Below are positions 32,801 to 41,290 of a stretch of 64,000 nucleotides of DNA, one piece after another; the stretch's first letter is position 1, and each line of letters starts with the position of its first letter. This DNA comes from Agapanthus africanus (Eukaryota; Streptophyta; Magnoliopsida; Asparagales; Amaryllidaceae). Under the pieces are notes generated by a model. That model saw nothing but the letters and a program-made list of their open reading frames with translations, made no database searches and had not been told where the DNA came from. The translations under genes and the position numbers were made by a program. The stretch covers positions 775,075,864 to 775,139,863 of the forward strand of contig CM057338.1 in assembly GCA_030015575.1 (NCBI GenBank). The letters are read 5' to 3'.

Positions 32801-32986
32801 AACGAACACACCCGAAGACAATGCATCAACATGCTTTTTCTTCGTTTGGGTGGCGTGGGAATCCGAATATTCCCCTATTCCTTGCTCAGACTTATGACAA
32901 TCATAAGATAGAGAGGAACCTAGACCAGTATAATAAGTAGGTTCGGTCAATACATCCATATTATTATCTTGATTAAGGCATGTCAT
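29852..32986 (-). pseudogene. Cop3 pol remnant with vestigial Gag start
   Basis: The ATG at 32984-32986 opens MTCLNQDNNMDVLTEP, close to Cop6. A vestigial Gag N-terminus leads within about 70 residues into a damaged protease (the DTG motif is frame-disrupted near 32755). Integrase fragments (ITFTDDLSRFGHV, 32015-32224; PTYVEKQNPDKLE, 31563-31751), RT fragments (ERYYGFLVDGG, 31325-31507; WLDAMRSEMES, 31194-31388) and RNase H traces follow in several frames. Many stops and frameshifts, including loss of the YVDD context, make it inactive. No capsid or CCHC knuckle was ever encoded between start and protease in this copy, the state shared with Cop6 and Cop8. Confidence 0.88.
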
Positions 32987-33429
32987 TGGTCGCTACCAGG
33001 AGAGAGAGAAGGATAATCACTTTGCGTGCGCTCTTTGCAAGATTAGATTGGTTATTTTTATCTAATCAGAATGGCTCCCACTGTTTTAATCAAATCTTCC
33101 TTCAAATCCTAAAAGGTAAGATTAGTAGGGATTAATTACACCTTATAAGTTCGCCAATCTTTCGGCCAGGCCAGTACCGGTACTTTGAGGGAAGTTCCCC
33201 GTGCTTTCGCACGGACCTAATTAAAATAAACCTCATTTTCCCAGAGGCATAACCCCATAAACACCTTTCCAGACACCTACTTGATCGGCTAATTGTGATG
33301 TGTAAAACTCTCCCAGGAGTAACTCTTACTCGCAGTGTGTATCGGGATCCAACTATCTCATTAAAGGTATGCGATCTCATTGCAAATTTCAATACTTGAA
33401 ATTCCCGATGATACTTTTACCCCTTGCTT

Positions 33430-33635
33430 CTTATGACCTTGACGAAGGTCAACAAACCATAGGCCGCTAGTCAAGTTCAACCCGTTCATTTCTTGATTGA
33501 ATTAAACCCACCCGCACGACCCTTGACGGAGGTCAACAAGGCCATACGACTACCCTAATCCAATCGCATCACATGCGGCAGATAAGCACTAATCAGCTAC
33601 CGCATACTACGCCTTGACGGAGGTCAACAAACGCA
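33430..33635 (-). other. Three repeated stem-loops, Cop3 leader
   Basis: Copies near 33430-33462, 33513-33548 and 33607-33635 with core CCTTGACGGAGGTCAACAA (first copy GACGAAGG). The inner pairing TTGAC/GTCAA is perfect; outer stems are weaker than in Cop4 or Cop6. Confidence 0.6.
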
Positions 33636-33767
33636 GCACGAATACTAAATAGTACCTATCTGAAATGACGGAGGGTTACGCAGGTTTTTAAGAAAACTAT
33701 GAGCGTATTGAACTTGATATCGTTGCAGAATCTAGTGATTTTGAAAAGGAGTGCTTTTGAGGCTTTT

Positions 33768-34018
33768 CTAGCTTCGCTAAAGAGGTCACTCCCGGTGAAG
33801 GGATCTCGGCTCTTTCCTTATCGAATAAGGTGCAGGATATATCATAAATACCACTATGCAAAGCAAGAACTATAGAAGCAATCAAAACCTAAACCGAATG
33901 AGTTGTAGCATTTGCTAGTTTCGCTAAAGAGGTCACTCCCGGTGAAGGGATCTCGGCTTTTTCCTCATCGAATGAGGTGCTGGATATTCAAGAATACCAC
34001 TATGCAAAGCAAAAACTA
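33768..34018 (-). repeat. Tandem leader block (two copies), Cop3
   Basis: Copies 33768-33873 and 33914-34018, both with GGTCACTCCCGGTGAAGGG. Their small hairpins co-vary: CCTTAT-TCG-ATAAGG in one and CCTCAT-TCG-ATGAGG in the other (sense strand). A 62-codon ORF (33697-33885) contains ERAEIPSPGVTSLAK. Confidence 0.7.
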
Positions 34019-34350
34019 GAGCTACCCTTTTTGAAAATTTGATTCTACAATATCTTTTAGGTTTCTTTTCTTTTCATTAATCACATTAATGAAGTCCCAT
34101 CATATAACGTTTCCTAAACATTGCAGAAAAAGAAACGAAAATAGAACGTACGCTTATGCCATCCGCATTCGCCACGGGGCCCCGTCATGCACTGTTAGGT
34201 TACTTAACTACCGGCAGAGTGGGGGCTGGACTAGCGCGGGTGCAAAACATAAGCAACGTTTATTATATATCATATATATAATATAACATGATCACATCAC
34301 AGAAACAAGCAGCAGAAGCAACATATGAAGTATTGGATATACTAGGATTT

Positions 34351-34386
34351 CCGTGTTTTAAATTCAGCCAGTAATGTAAAACACGG
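34351..34386 (-). other. GGCU-loop hairpin, Cop3 leader
   Basis: Ten-base arms CCGTGTTTTA/TAAAACACGG around a loop containing GGCT (sense strand). Confidence 0.6.
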
Positions 34387-34761
34387 ATTCCACGATCGTG
34401 ATGAATAGCCAAACCCACATCTCTAGACCCCTACGAGAGCGGCAAGTAACCCTGCCAATTCTAGAGTTAGGAAACCCGGTCTCAACTCTTTGAGATAGTC
34501 TCCAATTGGACTCTAGAACCCGGTTATTTGTGCTCCCCACCTTAGGTTATCCTAATGCGGAAAAGTAAATAATATACAACGGTGGTGACATCATCCTCAA
34601 CCCGGAAGTTCCCCAATAAAAGAATATTACATTGAATTTTACATGAATGAAAATATAAAAACTCTCATCTCACATAAAACCCCCGGCTATTCAATCACGA
34701 CGATCCAATAAATCATATTATAAGCAACACATAACATCTCATGTCATCAACGTAAGTAAAT

Positions 34762-36979
34762 TGTTAGTTATGTATATGCCCTAGAGGCCATTGTTGTACA
34801 TATGATGTATATTATAATGGATGCTTAGATATATATAGAGAGGACTTTCTTGCTCGTCATGATAGTATGCTATTTGGTTTCACTTTATCTTAACATGTTG
34901 ACTTGTATTGGTTTACTGTCTTACTCTCACATGTTGATAAAGCCCTTAGGATCTATACTCGACTACTAGGACTATGATGAGATCATACTAGTGGGGCCAC
35001 GGTAGTCGATGAGTACATCCTATAACTGTTCCTAGTCGAAGGTATATCGAGGCAGGGCATCGATACACCAGAGTAGACTAGCGTATACGCATCTTGACCC
35101 ATATGATGGGCGATGGATGATCCCATATCCATCGGTGTTTTGACATCAGAGATGGTATACGGGTGCTCAATAGAGATTGGGTACACTGGACGGACTCGCC
35201 GAGAACTCCCAGATGGTGATATACCACACGTCAGATGGCAGTTCTCCGGTGACACTGGTACAGGGTAGTCTGTAGACCCGAGATCGTCATAGAGTCTTGT
35301 GTGATTCCCACTATACTTTGATTTCCACCTTACCACATCAAAGAGGGCGTGCAAAACGGTGGCTTTTGGGTGCTGTCCCGAATCACATGGAGGCAATGAG
35401 CGATAGGAGGGGATTCGTCTCTCCCGGTATAGGGAGTTGATGTTGTGCTGTGTTCGATTGGCTATAACTGGAAGTCCCTGGCCAGGGCTGATATAGAGAT
35501 TTACCGGTAAGTGTTACCAGTAGTTTCTCGACCCGTTATGAGCCTCACATCGACACGACTTATTGGTTACTGGGGTCTGACGTATACCACCCCTAGACTA
35601 GATATCCAACATATCAGACGAAAAGACCGGACTATACGGGAGTGTTACTGATTGGATTCACAGCAGAATGTATAGGCAAGCTTGTTAGTCTTCTGATCGC
35701 TCAATACCTGGGTGGCTGTTACGTTTAGCTGACCGCTTGCAGCATGTGGGTGTTTGATATGATCATCACCTGCTACCAGCATATTGACGATTCTTTAGAG
35801 TCCTACACAGAGGTTTCTTGACTCAGGCAAAACGGAGTAGGGGCACATATGTGATATGTTCACGACCGAAGATAATGCGATATGAGATACCGTATTATAT
35901 TCTCGCGATATTTAGTTATGAACCGGGTCATCGGATCAAGTGTTGATTCGATGAATCGGTACATGATATATTAGTCGGTTATATTCGATATAGCCGGATT
36001 GTCGGATCAAGTGTTGATTCGATAATTTAATGTATAATAATATATATGATATATTGCATTACATTATCTAATATTGGCTCGCTTTATTATTTCATTTTCT
36101 CACCGGGTAATACATTGATATATATGCGATATATATTAATTGTATTATTTTCTTTTGTTACAAATATATAATATATATGTGATATATATTATTGTAACAT
36201 GATATGATTACTAATGCAACATGTTTTGTGAAGATTAAACAAGGTTAGGGTTTGATTTGGGTTAGTTCATTCATGAACCTTCTAGAAGGTTTTCTTTTGT
36301 TTTGTGTTAAGATATTATGGTTGATATTTTAGATGACTCATTGTTTAACCCAACCCAAACCCTAGCCCTAGTTAATTCTCTACATGGGTCAGCCTTGTCA
36401 TAGTTGACCATGGTTACATTATTAATCATATATTCATTTCATTATTCATCACAAAAGGATTAATGCATTATTTCTTCTTCTTCTTCTTCAACCTTGAGCT
36501 TTGAGAAAGCTTACTAGGTTTTCATTTTGTGATGATTAAGAGTGAGAATTTGATATAAAAAGAAAGCATAAATACTACTCCATCATCCTCATCTAATCTA
36601 GCCAATTAGATTAGGGTGTTCACCTCATTAGAGTGAGAGAGCTTGAGTTATAGAAACTGAGTTATAGAAACTTCGAAGTAGATCATCGGAGAAAAGGAAG
36701 ACTACAAGCTAGCATGGATCGTTCGAGTTGTGGAGCCTCTCTTGAGTCCGGGAGATCATGGATCACGGCGAAGGGACTTCTACTCGGAGCTTATGAAGTG
36801 AAGGAGCGGACTACAAAAGTTGTAATCCCTCACACTTAGTTGTAAAGATGTTTACTTGCATGTTAAACCCTAATAATCTAGCAAAGATCCCGGCTTTGGG
36901 TTGTTCGGCACGTCTAAATTTTTATTCGGGCATGGTTGATGCCTTATTAACCCTTGTTAGAGTGCCTAGGAACCATACA
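34762..36979 (+). repeat. Cop6 5' LTR (2218 bp)
   Basis: TGTTAGTTATGTATATGCCC to CCATACA. Holds GATAGTATGCTATT near 34860, CCCTGGCCAGGG at 35476-35487, an AT-rich stretch at 36045-36195 and CTT repeats at 36475-36490. The complete copy confirms where Cop7 interrupted the 3' LTR (GGGTGTTTG at 35749-35757). Confidence 0.95.
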
Positions 36980-36980
36980 G

Positions 36981-36993
36981 TGGTATCAGAGTC
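36981..36993 (+). other. Cop6 primer-binding site (initiator tRNA-Met)
   Basis: TGGTATCAGAGTC, one base after the 5' LTR. Confidence 0.9.
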
Positions 36994-37176
36994 TAGCTAG
37001 AGCATTAGGCGACGTGTATACGAAGTTAAAACTCCGATCGAAGCTCGAAACGTCGAAATAGACCCCTCTCTGGAAATTTTGTAAAAATGTGATTTTTTCT
37101 GTATTAAAAATATTCCAAAAAATCAGCAGGGAATTCTAAGAGTTACTGTAAAATACGACATCCCAATTCCACTATA

Positions 37177-37226
37177 GCGCCGCGCAACCGCGGCAATACC
37201 TTGCTTGCGCGGCGGTTCCGCGGCGG
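37177..37226 (+). other. GC-rich double-arm hairpin, Cop6 leader
   Basis: GCCGCGCAACCGCGGC and GCGGCGGTTCCGCGGC flank a 12-nt A/T-rich spacer, 197-246 nt after the LTR; arms complementary with about two mismatches. Confidence 0.6.
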
Positions 37227-38327
37227 AACAGTAGAATTAGGGTTAGTGTTTTGTACAGTAATGTCCGTAGCTGTTCCTGCATTTTTCTGGGTAATTTTAA
37301 TATGACTCAAGTGTTGAGTGTTCTGGGGATTATTTTGAATTCTTTGATTCGATCGAAAAATTTAATTTCGTTCTTTTTCCAGATAATTTAGAAACTATTA
37401 AAATGTTCGAACGGATATCATTAACTCATTTTTTCCCGGCACGAAAAACTTTCAAGTGTTGAATTTTTCTTGGGTTTAAATCATTCGGAAAAATGTGCAA
37501 GTAACGCGGTGGACCCTCTAGAAGAACACAAACCTTAACTCGATTATGTGACCGTCTGAACCGCCTCTAAACCTTAGGGTTTGGGGCAGTACGGCGTGCC
37601 ACATGTGAGGCGTTGGCTTGACCCTTCTACGGCTGGACCATTGGTACTGTGACATATTCTGGGATTATTTGAACTCCGCTCAATTGTTGAGCTATTTAGG
37701 AAATCTTGGATATTTGATTATTCGATCGGAAAGTTTAATACTGTTTAATTATCTGGAATGTGATACAATATGTGGAATTCATATAGTTAGGCATGAAATG
37801 CGAAGTACGTGATATTTCAGATTTATGATGTCTAAAGTGATTGTGGATTCTAAATGTTGTAGTTTTACAATTTCTTTTCTGTGACCGTAAGCGTAGTATG
37901 TGGGGTATCGCCGGCTTCGTTGCTATACATCAACGACAATCGGGATACGCATACTTGCTTACGTTGATGATATGAGATATTATGTGTTGCTGTGATATGT
38001 TATATTGGATCGTCGTGTTATGAATAGCCGGGGGTTTTATGTGAGATGAGGGTTTTTATTTTCATTCATGTAAAATTCATTTGTATGTAATATTCTTTTA
38101 TTGGGGCACTTCCGGGATGAGGTTGATGTCACCATTGTATATTATTTACTTTTCCGCATTAGGTAGACCTAAGGAGGGGAGCACAAGTAACCGGGTTCTA
38201 GGGTCCAGTGGGAGGCCATCTCGAGGAGTCGAGACCAGGTCTCCTAACCCTAGAATTGGCAGTGTTACATGCCGCTCTCGTAGGGGTCTAGGGATGTGGG
38301 TTTGGCTATTCATCGCGACCGTGGAAT

Positions 38328-38361
38328 CCATGTTTTATATAGGCCCATATTAAAAACATGG
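38328..38361 (+). other. Leader hairpin CCATGTTTT/AAAACATGG, Cop6
   Basis: Nine-base perfect arms; counterpart of the GGCU-loop hairpins, here with GGCCC in the loop. Confidence 0.6.
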
Positions 38362-38449
38362 ACATCCTAGTATATCCAATATTTCATATATGTTCTTCTG
38401 CTGCAATGTTCTGTGATGAGATTATATTACTGCCTGAGACGAATGCTTA

Positions 38450-38450
<1 letters not shown>

Positions 38451-38519
<69 letters not shown>
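38451..38519. repeat. (TA)n microsatellite
   Basis: Almost pure TA dinucleotide run. It replaces about 110 bp conserved in the other five leaders (the GCTTATG ... CATAAGC block). Confidence 0.95.
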
Positions 38520-38521
<2 letters not shown>

Positions 38522-38655
38522 TGATATATAAATATTACTGCTTTCGTTTCTTCTGTGATGCTTAGGAAGCATAAGCTGATGGGATTTATTAATGAGATTA
38601 ATAAAAGAAAAGAAACCTAAAGGATGTTGTAGAATCAGAACTTTATAAAAAGGGT

Positions 38656-38910
38656 AGCTATAGTTTTGCTTTGCATAGCGGTATATATGATATACCCTGC
38701 ACCTTATTCGATGAGGAAAGAGCCGAGATCCCTTCACCGGGAGTGACCTCTTTAGCGAAATTGGCAGATGTTACAAACTCACGGTTTAGTTTTTGACAGC
38801 TTATATAGTTCTTGCTTTGCACAGCGGTATATATGATACACCCTGCACCTTATTCGATGGGGAAAGAGCCGAGATCCCTTCACCGGGAGTGACCTCTTTA
38901 GCGAAACTAG
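38656..38910 (+). repeat. Tandem leader block (two copies), Cop6
   Basis: Copies 38656-38763 and 38801-38910, each ending GAGTGACCTCTTTAGCGAAA. The hairpin CCTTATTCGATGAGG/CCTTATTCGATGGGG keeps pairing through G-U. An ORF at 38793-38987 carries ERAEIPSPGVTSLAK, nearly as in Cop3. Confidence 0.7.
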
Positions 38911-39039
38911 AAGCCTCAAAAACACTCCTTTTTAAAATTACTTGTTCCTACAACGATATCAAGTTCATTACGCTCATGGTTTTCTGAAAAACCTGCGTAG
39001 CCCTCCGTCATTTCATATAGATGCTAGTCAGTATTCGTG

Positions 39040-39243
39040 CTACGTTTGTTGACTATGTTAAGGCATAGTGTGCGGTAGCTAATTAGTACTTATCTGCTAA
39101 AACATGAGATGTGATTGGATTAGGGTAGTTGTACGACTTTGTTGACTATGTTAAGGGTCGTACAGGTGGGTTTAATTCAATTGGGAAATGACGGGTTGAA
39201 CTTGGCTAGCAATTATGATTTGTTGACTATGTTAAGGTCATAA
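39040..39243 (+). other. Three repeated stem-loops, Cop6 leader
   Basis: Each copy has the invariant core TTTGTTGACTATGTTAAGG. Outer stems are CTACG/CATAG (39040-39068, one mismatch), GTACGAC/GTCGTAC (39131-39163, perfect) and TTATGA/TCATAA (39213-39243, perfect). Confidence 0.75.
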
Positions 39244-39459
39244 GTTGCTAGGGGCAAAAGCATTATCGGGAATTTCAAGTGTTGAAATTTGCAATGAGAT
39301 TGCATACCTCCTATGAGATAGTTGGATCCTGACACCCACTGCGAGTAAGAGTTACTCCTGGGAGAATTTTACACAGGACAATTAGCCGATCAAGTAGGTG
39401 TCTAGAAAGGTGTTAACGGGGTTATGCCTCTGGGAAAACGAGATTTATTTTAATTAGGT

Positions 39460-39475
39460 CCGTGCGAAAGCACGG
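39460..39475 (+). other. GAAA-tetraloop hairpin, Cop6 leader
   Basis: CCGTGC-GAAA-GCACGG, identical to Cop4 and Cop3. Confidence 0.65.
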
Positions 39476-39691
39476 AGAACCTCCCACAAGTACCGACACT
39501 GATCTGGCTGAAAGATTGACGAAATTGTAGGGTGTAATTAATCCCGGCTAAACTTACCTTTTAGGGTTTGAAGGAAGATTTGATAAAAAACAGTGGGAGA
39601 CATCCTGATTAGATAAGATAATAACCAATCTAATCTTGCAAAAGCATTCGCTAAAGTGTTTTTCTTCTCTCTCTCTCTCCAGGTAGCGACC

Positions 39692-41290
39692 ATGTCAGGC
39701 CATAATCAAGATAATAATATAGATGTATTGACTGAACCCGCTTATTATACAGAGCAAGGGAACGTTGGTCCCGTTCTTTCTTATAAGAGTTATAAGACTG
39801 AACAGGGAATAGGAGAATATCTGGATTCTCACGCCGCCCAAACGGAGAACATGCATGTTGATGCACCTTCTTCAGGTGTGTTAGTTATTGAGAACTGTTT
39901 CTCAGTTCAACCTACGTCCTGGGTATTAGATACCGGATCAGGATCTCACATATGTAAATTGTTACATGGGCTACGGAAAGGTAGAGAACTGGGAAAAGGT
40001 GATCATTCCGTTCAAGTAGGGAATGGTGCAAGTATTGCAGCCAAAGCAGTTGGCGAATATCACCTTGTATTACCAAGTCGTAATACACTGATTCTGAATG
40101 AGTGCTATTATATACCGAACATGATGTGCAACATTATATCAGTTTCTTTATTAAGTAAAGAAGGATATAACTTTGTAGTAAAGGATAATGTTATGAACAT
40201 ATTCCTAGATCAAAAGTTGATTGGATCAGGCTCGTTACATAATGGCATATTCATTCTCAATCAAAATACAGTCCTTAATATACAAAACACACACAAGAGG
40301 AAGAGTTCAGAAATGAACGAATCCTTCTTATGGCATTGTAGATTTGGTCATATCAATGCGACACGACTAGCTAAGTTACATAAGGATGGATATTTGAATC
40401 CGTTCGAATTATCATCTTATGATACTTGCCATTCATGTCTCAAAGGCAAAATGACCAAAGCTCTGTTTAGTGGACACGGAGAAAGAGTTACCGAACTCTT
40501 AGGACTGGTACATAGTGATGTATGCGGTCCTATGTCTACGCATGCCAGGAACGGTTCTTCCTACTTCATTACATTCACTGACGATCTCTCTAGATACGGA
40601 CATGTGTTCCTGATGAAACACAAATCTGAAGCTTTTGAGAAATTCAGAGAATATAAGCACGAAGTAGAGAACCAAACGGGCAAAAGTATTAAGATCTTTC
40701 GATCTGATCGAGGAGGAGAATACTTGAGCAATGAATTCCTAGATTATCTAAAAGAGAATAGGATTCTCTCTCAGCTTACTCCTCCTTATACACCACAGCA
40801 CAACGGTGTATCGGAGCGGAGGAATCGCACCCTATTACATATGGTGCGCTCTATGATGAGCACTGCTGAGTTGCCTATTTCCTTCTGGGGTTATGCGCTT
40901 AAGACAGCAGCATACCTATTGAATCAAGATCCGTCTAAATCTGTACCTACCACACTATATGAGATATGGAGTGGGAAGAGACCATATTTTAAACGAGTTA
41001 AGATATGGGGTTGTCCGGCCTATGTCAAAAGGCAAAATCTGGACAAACTCGAGGCACGATCAGTTCTTTGCAAGTTTGTGGGATATCCTAAGAATTCCCA
41101 AGGATACTTTTTCTACCACGCTGAAGAACAAAAAGTGTTTGTTTCTCAATATGCCGCCTTTTTAGAAAAGGAATTTCTTGCAAAAGAAATTAGTAGCGAA
41201 GAGGTAGAGCTAGAAGAGGTTCCAGCACCACAAACTATAACTGATGATTTATTGGAACCAGAGGATTCAATAGTTCCCGACGAACCCTAG
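39692..41290 (+). CDS. pol: Cop6 vestigial Gag-protease-integrase (532 aa, ends at UAG)
   Basis: The ATG at 39692 is chosen because it follows the pyrimidine tract and AGCGACC context shared with Cop3; the frame is open further upstream only with a GTG. Residues 1-60 are a shortened Gag start (NQDNNIDVLTEP), and there is no capsid domain or CCHC knuckle. Protease DTG is at 80-82. The integrase has a zinc-binding segment (WHCRFGH, CHSCLKGK) and the D/D/E triad in HSDVCGP, RSDRGGEY and VSERRNR. The C-terminal linker ends in DEP then UAG (41288-41290), in the same frame as the RT segment that follows. Acts in cDNA integration if particles are supplied by another Gag. Confidence 0.9.
   Translation: MSGHNQDNNIDVLTEPAYYTEQGNVGPVLSYKSYKTEQGIGEYLDSHAAQTENMHVDAPSSGVLVIENCFSVQPTSWVLDTGSGSHICKLLHGLRKGRELGKGDHSVQVGNGASIAAKAVGEYHLVLPSRNTLILNECYYIPNMMCNIISVSLLSKEGYNFVVKDNVMNIFLDQKLIGSGSLHNGIFILNQNTVLNIQNTHKRKSSEMNESFLWHCRFGHINATRLAKLHKDGYLNPFELSSYDTCHSCLKGKMTKALFSGHGERVTELLGLVHSDVCGPMSTHARNGSSYFITFTDDLSRYGHVFLMKHKSEAFEKFREYKHEVENQTGKSIKIFRSDRGGEYLSNEFLDYLKENRILSQLTPPYTPQHNGVSERRNRTLLHMVRSMMSTAELPISFWGYALKTAAYLLNQDPSKSVPTTLYEIWSGKRPYFKRVKIWGCPAYVKRQNLDKLEARSVLCKFVGYPKNSQGYFFYHAEEQKVFVSQYAAFLEKEFLAKEISSEEVELEEVPAPQTITDDLLEPEDSIVPDEP

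Larger units (their letters stand above)
7124..34761 (-). mobile_element. Cop3: copia element, interrupted by Cop4, Cop5 and Cop6
   Basis: Minus-strand element reconstructed from five pieces: LTR at 7124-8882, 19512-19664 and 29606-29837 (2144 bp in total), interior at 29838-34761, and the remainder beyond Cop6 outside the window. The pieces join without gap or overlap once the two target duplications are removed. It is inserted in Cop2; ATATG (7119-7123) is the candidate left target duplication, whose partner is not visible. Pol is multiply broken and Gag is reduced to a vestige. Confidence 0.9.
32987..34761 (-). other. Cop3 leader, interrupted by Cop6
   Basis: Leader sequence from the start codon back to the Cop6 insertion; the primer-proximal part, with the GC-rich hairpin and 5' LTR, would lie right of Cop6 outside the window. 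Contains a GAAA hairpin (33199-33214), three stem-loops, the tandem block, and the GGCU hairpin at 34351-34386 (arms CCGTGTTTTA/TAAAACACGG). Confidence 0.8.
36994..39691 (+). other. Cop6 leader (about 2.7 kb)
   Basis: The longest leader here. In order it holds the GC-rich hairpin, a 90-codon ORF (38081-38353; contains PRIGSVTCRSRRG), the GGCU-type hairpin, a long (TA)n tract where other leaders have the CGTTAG hairpin block, the tandem block, three stem-loops, a GAAA hairpin (39460-39475), and a pyrimidine tract with CAG and TAG before the ATG. Confidence 0.8.

Noticed and set aside
34757..34761. TAAAT as the left target duplication of Cop6
   Set aside because: The right end of Cop6 is outside the window, so the pair cannot be confirmed.
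36981..36993. tRNA gene fragment at the primer site
   Set aside because: Only 11-13 bases complementary to the tRNA 3' end; it is the primer-binding site.
38447..38737. Minus-strand ORF rich in Tyr-Ile repeats
   Set aside because: It is the TA microsatellite translated.
39040..39243. CRISPR-like repeats
   Set aside because: Only three units, imperfect stem flanks, plant retroelement leader; no cas genes.
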